Shown piece after piece: positions 57,850 through 64,000 of a stretch of 64,000 bases of DNA. Location of the stretch: assembly GCA_022605425.2 (NCBI GenBank), contig JAKIMF020000007.1:186001-250000 (forward strand). The letters are read 5' to 3'. The notes beneath the pieces were generated by a model. The model worked only from the letters and a program-made list of their open reading frames with translations. It had not been told where the DNA came from and did no database searches. The position numbers and the translations under genes were made by a program. This DNA is from Hamiltosporidium tvaerminnensis (Eukaryota; Microsporidia; Dubosqiidae). Numbering within the stretch: position 1 is the first letter of the stretch; each line of letters starts with the position of its first letter.

Positions 57850-58579
57850 GAGGGAGGATAACCAAATAAAAAACTTTCTCCTTGGCAATGAGTGTGTGGA
57901 AATGGTGTGAGGTTATTGTTTGGATTTTTGGTAGGATTACAACCACACTACATCTTCGGTTGTTCCATGGGAGTTGTTATGAAGAGGAGAGGTCTAAGAA
58001 ACGGAGAAACTTTTTCTACAAATTTATTTGTAGTTTTTTATGTATCCAGATTGCAGACCGCAGCTGAACATGTAGGTAATTGCCATGTAAAAGCATGGAA
58101 ACCTAGCCTTGCTCACTCGGGTTAGAAGACTTAGCGCCTGAGAGATACAAAACAAAAAACCATTTAAAGCCAGGAAAGCTAAGTAGCAGGTTATACCTGT
58201 TGGTATGACATTGCACTGTCTAGGTGGACCCCATGTAAATCTCCTGAAATATATCTTAGCTAGAAGTTTATTGGGTTCAGGAAGTGTAAAGTAAGTGGGA
58301 ATGCTGCATAGTCTTAGGGGAGCTCAGGAAAGGCTTCGGCCTTCGATCACACTCCATGCAACGGACATTAACGAACTCCGGGCAACTGCCTCGCCTAGTA
58401 ATTAGGTTCTACACACCTGGTAGATGAAAGGCTTTGGGACGTAGGTATCGCAGGGGTTACTGATGGAGTTATGGGGTAGCAGTTATTTATGTTAAACCTA
58501 GAACTGCGTTGATGTCATGAAAACAAATATAACACTTGCCACTATTTTAATAAAGATGTGATACTTTTAAATAAAGATT
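57850..58579 (+). mobile_element. complete 720-bp element, copy B
   Basis: It starts GAGGGAGGATAACCAAATAA and ends TACTTTTAAATAAAGAT, and matches copies A and C along its whole length. It holds a hairpin AAGGC-TTCG-GCCTT (58330-58343), the CCATGTAAAAGCATGG hairpin (about 58082-58097) and a TACAAATTTATTTGTA palindrome (about 58018). Two short open frames (57882-58125) read the same DNA in two phases and are not conserved as protein, so the element is non-coding. Confidence 0.9.
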
Positions 58580-58588
58580 TGAAAAGCT
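58580..58588 (+). repeat. right target-site duplication of 720-bp element copy B
   Basis: TGAAAAGCT, as at 57841-57849. Confidence 0.6.
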
Positions 58589-60506
58589 TAAAACTATAGA
58601 GCTTTGATTATTGTTTTCTTATATTATTATCCAAAAAAATATGATTTACAAGTCTCCAATGCCAAAATATACTATTATGAAGGAAAGATAAATATATATT
58701 AAAAAATAATCTAATTAAAGTTAATTCATATGATAAATATAGTGTTATATTATCTTTCTGTCAGCAATAATGTGTATTTATAATTTCTTTAAGAGGTACA
58801 ACAAGAAATTAAAATAATAAGTTTAATTTATTTATACTAATTAATTTATAAAGAAGTATGTACAATAAACCGTACTATATTTAACCTATAGATTTGAAAT
58901 TTTTCACTAAATTTGTGTAAAGATTATATAATACCGATTTTTCATTTATATCACTTATATTATTGTGGTACATTTTCAGATGTTTAGTATTTTTTTATCT
59001 TGTCTATCAAATAATTATTTTTAAGAGTAAAGGTATTGGAATCAAATCATAGATAAGATTAATCCTATGTTTCGTTTTAAACTAATATGAAGTACAATAA
59101 CTAAACGTTTTTTATTATGTGAGTAAAATTTCAAAGATAAAAATCACAATGGCAAGCTTTAGAATTCACGGGCGCAACATAAAATTTGAAAAAAATTAAT
59201 TTAACGATTTACACAAAAATAAATGCCTGTTTATATCAAATTTAACATTCGAGTGCTGTATAAGAATGTTTGTAGCTACGACAAAATGCACATTTTTTTC
59301 TTTTAAAGATTTATTTGTAGTATCTTAGTTAAATTATAAATTATGATTTGTATTTTCTAGAGACCATATAAAATATTATAACGTAATTATACTCAATTCT
59401 TAAACGATGTAAACACTAAATTTTTTTCCGGTTTGATAATATAACAGAAAAAAATATACTTAAATGAAAATTGAATTATAAAAAAAACTTTTATAATTTT
59501 ATTTCAGATATTTACACGGATGAGACAACTATTATTTCTATATACCGAAATAAAATCCGCTGATAAACGGTTGGGAAAACAAAATTTAAGAAAACAAAAA
59601 AAGAGTTAAAAATATGCGGGACAATAGGATTCAATATCATTTCGATTAACTATTCAGTAGCCAGTACAAGTAAGGTTAAATAATTTAATCACTGTTATTT
59701 TTTTATGTTTGAAAATAATTTTAAGAAATAATTGTTTTTTAGATCACCAGATTAAGTAATAAACAACTAATTTCCAGCTTTACTTTTATATTTTTGTGAA
59801 AAAAAAAAAGTATTTTAATATAACTTAATATCCTTATAAATGATTATTTTTATTATTTGGTTCTTAGAATCTGATAAATAAAATAATACATTTCTAATCT
59901 TTTAATTTTTATCTATAAATCAATGTTCCGAGAAAATTTTATCAAGTATAGAAATATCAATTCCTCTTTTTTTATTGGATAATTAAACAAAAAAATAAAA
60001 AATTTAAAATGGATTGATTAAAATTATAACATTAGTACGTTACGTATTTAATTTGTAAAAAGAATGTGCGCTAAATTGATAAATATTCTATTCAAAAATG
60101 TTTTATTTAACCAAATTTTAAACAATTTTAGTATTTTATGTCATTAAGATGCAAATAATTTTAAAAGAGCTTCGAAAAAGTGCAGCTTATATATCCTTTT
60201 TAGAAATATTTTTTTTTCACGAATTAATTTAAGGAGACAGAAACTAAAACAAATTAATAGGAAATTTCAAGTCTAATTTCTATGTAGGAAACCAATTATG
60301 ATGAAAAAGGTACGTAAAACTAAATAAATATAAAAATAATCTATTTTGAAATTTAAATGTTTACGATTTAAATGTAAATCATTTTTTTAAACTAATTTAT
60401 TCTATATTTAAAATTTAAATTTATAAAATAAAAATATGATTGAAAAATACACGATGATAAAAATATTAATTTATTTCAAAAAAAGATATTTCTATAAGAG
60501 GTAAAT
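58589..60506. other. gene-free AT-rich sequence
   Basis: Nothing recognisable on either strand. Confidence 0.55.
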
Positions 60507-63148
60507 ATGAATCTAATATATGTAGAAGAAAAATTTCTATTCATGGGTAGCAGTAAAGAATTGGTGAATTTTGACCATTTATATGATCTAATAATGGATG
60601 CACAAAATAATTATGAACCTCTAAATAGGAGTATATTATTTCTTACGAAAAACTGGAGTGATGTTCTTCAATTCAGACAAATCAAATATACTAATTTTTA
60701 TTATTATAGACATTCAATTGAAGTGATAAAGAACCAAATAATTTCTCAATCAGATATTATAATGAATGAAAATATATTATCCTTAGAAAATGAACAAACA
60801 AAAAATTGGATTGTTTTATTGTTTAGTATTCTAATAAGAATATTTAGAATAATTCAGATAAAAAATGATGATTCTTTTGATATTGAAAATAAATTTCTTA
60901 GTATTGCGTATTCCCCTGATTCTGATATTTCTTCTACAGCACTATATTTTTTTACTGAATGTTTATCTTAAATGAGCTTTGGTGAAAAATATTTAGCATA
61001 TTGCTCGGATTTACAAAAGATTTTGATTCCGATTGCTTCACTAAAAGAAATACGATTTGTAACTGAAAATCAAATAAAATTTGTTTTTACGTTTGATGGA
61101 AATGGAACGGTAATTTTATATGATAAAATAACTGATAAAATCAATATAAATTCAGACAAAGGAAGATTGCTTTTGACTAACAGAGAAAATTTTGAACTTT
61201 TAGTAAAAAATAGATGTCTTTATATAGATATGAACAATGCACTTTCAATGAGATTACTTGCTTTAAAAATATTGTTTTTGCGAGAAAACAACTTGGCCAA
61301 TAAAAACAGAATTAGTCACAAAGAGATATTTAAACTGTTGAGTAAGCATAAAGAATCTCCGGGGTTCAAATTAATACATATGAGTTCAGTTATAATTTAT
61401 TCCACATGTTTTAGTCAAAAAGAAAAAAATTTCCGAAATATATTATCAATACTTAATGAATATGCTCATAGAATAAACGACATAGAAAATATTCATATTT
61501 ACTTTTTTATAGAAGATATAACATACTTCATTAGTCTTATTCAAAGAGATTCATCTTATGAAATGAACATTTGTAGTCTTCTAGCTCAAAATATCATCAT
61601 ATTTCTCAAAAAAAAAATTCTTTGAATCTAAAATTTACACTACTGTTTTTTAAAATTTTACACAAACTTTGTGGCAAATTATATTTAGATAAACATATAA
61701 CTGATTTACATGACGATTTATTTGCTATTTCATGCTATCACATAACTTATCTTTTAGATTCAATTCGGTTTTATAAAACCTACGAAATTCATCCGGACTA
61801 TGACCTTTCTAATCATATAGAAGCATTATCGCTGTGTTTTAACATATTCACAATCAATAATATTCATTTATCAAATTTTACTGAAGTATCTAGGCTTAAT
61901 AATAAATTTATAGATATAGTTTCTGTTAAAGCTTTAATAGGAAAATGGGAAGATAATATCTGTATAATATTGTTTGAATTCCAAGAAAAAATGTACCCAG
62001 AAATAGCAAATGAGATTATTTTCCAAAAATACTTTGATATATATAACTATTTTATAAATCGCAAATATTTTGATAGCTCTTTAATATCGACTATTTTTTT
62101 AATAATTTCAAATATTATTCATCATAAAAGTTGCGACCTACAAATTTTTGCAAAGAAAAAGAAAAATATCGTGCATATATCTACAATTTTACGATTAGAT
62201 GTTATAAGGATAAATATCATGGCATGTTGATTTTATATTTAAAATCAGTTTTTTTGTTTTTAAAAAACTATAATCACAGTTTTAGATTTAAAGCGATAAA
62301 TCTATTTCTTGAAATAATGAATACTACTGCTTTTGAAAATGAAATTCAAAAAGAGTGTATCTTGTGCGAAATAAATTTACAAATGGGGGTTTTAAATACA
62401 TTTATAATCAATGAAGAGATGAATTTAAATGAAAAGATTCTTTTTCGGTATAGTGGTATGTCACAAAAAGAATTGGATTTAAAAGATGGTTTTTTATCCA
62501 CAAACATTATAAAAGCTAGCAATTCTGATGATAATAGTTTCTTGTATGATTTATATGAAAATATAGAAAAAAAATCTGTATTTATAGAAGTTTCTATTGA
62601 TATATTTATTTGTTGTTTAAATAACCTCAATTGTGATACTAGAAATATTGAGATTCATAAAATATTCGATTTCATACTCAAAAACATATTTTGTTATTCT
62701 ATGGTTGTATTTAAATTGCCATCATGTTTAGATTCAGATTATATGAAGAAATTTTTTGATAAATTATTTTCTGATGACATACTCGTTAATATTTTTATTA
62801 AAACTGTTTCCAACGAATTTGATAAAATTTATGTTGCTTTGGGTGAAATTCAAAGATTGGTGAGCATAAAAGCTAAAGAAAATAAGCCGATGGATCACCC
62901 AGTCAATATAATTGTTTTTAATTTACTTTTTTCGGAAAAAAATGATTAATTTAATATCATCACTAAAAAATACTAGTCGAATTCAAATTTTTACAAAAAT
63001 AAGAGTGAATTTTAAGTTTAATATTTTTGCAAATATTTATTCTTTCTTTGATAAGTATATTGAATCTATACCACCTGCTTTAAGAAAAATTTTTACAAAT
63101 TTAAGATATTTAGCGGTGAATGAGGAAGTCGGATTAGGTAGAAATTAA
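60507..63148 (+). pseudogene. long helical protein gene, broken
   Basis: Five consecutive frames read as one protein of roughly 900 residues: 60507-60971, then 60972-61625 in the same frame after a lone TAA, then 61622-62230, 62131-62949 and 62912-63148, each in a new frame. The frame changes sit at A runs near 61609-61618, 62153-62168 and 62935-62942. The pieces share composition: Ile/Leu/Phe-rich helices with regular charged faces, no signal peptide, no obvious motif. It looks like an alpha-helical repeat (ARM/HEAT-like) scaffold. I considered a TOM1/HUWE1-type N-terminal region but could not support it. No HECT or other C-terminal domain follows. Either a recent pseudogene or a gene with homopolymer errors; the in-frame TAA favours real decay. 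Confidence 0.65.
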
Positions 63149-64000
63149 TAAAGTATTGTACTAATTTTTAATAAATTTATTTTTAATCTTACTTCATAAA
63201 TGATATATTTAATTTTGATTTCTATTTGCTTAACAAAAGTTATTTGTGTATTTAATTTTATAAGAGATTCTAAAAAATCAACCAAAATACAAAAATTTAT
63301 TTTCTTATAAATCATAAACCATACTTATCTAACGTGGTTTTAATAACTCTTTAAAAATAATTATAAATCTAAATTTTAAAAAAACGATTTTTTAAATTCT
63401 TTCTAAGTTTTTAAATAAATTAATAAATTTCTTAAACAATGTGATTTGTTAAAAAAACTGTTTTAATATGTAATATAATCAGATATTATTTTTTTTAGTA
63501 GAAATATTTCATTTTATAAAAAACAATAAAGCATACATCATTATATTTAAATATAAGGATTTATACTAAAAGAGAATAACTTGCGAGTTTTTAAAGATAG
63601 AAAGATTTAAAATTGTATCTCAAGATGCAAGGTAAATATATTTACTTTTATTAAATATTTGGGTGGATTGTACAAGAAACGACATTCTTATAAAAACATA
63701 TTGCTTTGAATTTGATCAAAGAAAAATATTTTTTTAATATATAACTAATAATAATAAATTATTGATAAATTTGATTAAAAAAATATATTAAGTTAGCTGC
63801 TAAGCTCGTAGAAACGAATTTATTTTACATTCAAAAGAAAAAAAAATAGTGGATTACTTAACCTTTATAAACAGAGCCATATTTTCTTAATATTATCAAA
63901 TAGGATTTTATACCCTCGCCACGTTCGTCTATCATATGATTTCTTGTCTTTCATATCACATTTTTAGTCGTCTTTAGGCATTTCTCAATATAATTTTAGG
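63149..64000. other. gene-free AT-rich sequence
   Basis: No gene was found. A stretch at 63798-63832 (CTAAGCTCGTAGA, then TTTTACATTC) resembles 650-690 at the other end of the window. Confidence 0.5.

Noticed and set aside
57850-57890. HDV-like ribozyme at the 5' end of the 720-bp element
   Set aside because: A GAGGGAG/CTTTCTC stem can be drawn in copy B, but it weakens in copies A and C, and the other HDV helices were not found.
60507-63148. TOM1/HUWE1-type HECT ligase N-terminal region
   Set aside because: Only a loose resemblance in helical composition, with no DUF908/DUF913 landmark I could align and no HECT domain downstream.
1-64000. tRNA, rRNA and CRISPR features
   Set aside because: No T-loop/anticodon arrangement, rRNA core sequence or spaced direct-repeat array was recognised by eye. 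A covariance-model scan would be needed to exclude tRNAs.

Overview
The window looks like nuclear DNA of a microsporidian, or a very close relative, with an expanded, transposon-littered genome. It is extremely A+T-rich by eye. Its few genes are intronless, short and far apart (about one convincing gene per 6-8 kb). Several proteins start with signal peptides. Four start codons are preceded closely by a CCC triplet, a start-site signal described for microsporidia. A WOPR (Gti1/Pac2) regulator points to the fungal side of the eukaryotes. The genus cannot be settled from the sequence alone; large, gene-poor genomes such as Edhazardia or Hamiltosporidium are the type of thing meant.

Layout. 0-4.9 kb: gene-free apart from a 9 x 25-bp tandem array and the decayed 3' end of an endonuclease-type non-LTR retrotransposon. 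4.9-10.6 kb: two small secreted Ala/Pro-rich peptides with matching promoter and poly(A) layout, separated by decayed repeats. 11.5-14.5 kb: a DPH7-like WD-repeat protein and a small secreted protein. 16.4-23.5 kb: two head-to-head copies of one restriction-like-endonuclease retrotransposon, followed by a 578-residue secreted protein. 24.4-26.1 kb: a complete plant-type (DD39D) mariner transposon with perfect inverted repeats and one frameshift. 27.6-29.7 kb: remains of a secreted-protein gene. 30-33.6 kb: decayed retroelements, a 57-residue coiled-coil gene and a near-intact 720-bp element. 34-38.7 kb: a better-preserved block with a Dsk2/ubiquilin-type protein and a peroxisomal-type 3-ketoacyl-CoA thiolase, flanked by simple tandem repeats. 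38.9-53.9 kb: mostly empty, with repeat copies. 54.0-54.7 kb: the WOPR protein. 57.8-58.6 kb: another 720-bp element. 60.5-63.1 kb: a long gene broken by one stop and three frameshifts.

The most interesting item is a non-coding, comparatively GC-rich element of about 720 bp. It occurs as three well-preserved copies and at least five decayed or truncated ones. It carries target-site duplications and 5' truncations like those of the non-LTR element in the same window, so it behaves like a SINE mobilised by that element. The second is the shared AAAAGGAGAA-N17-TATAAATA-N6-AATTTT promoter with AATAAA four bases after the stop, in front of and behind the two secreted peptides. The genes do not form a pathway; they are scattered housekeeping, secretory and regulatory genes among mobile DNA of several ages. 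All homology calls are from reading motifs; no database search was run.
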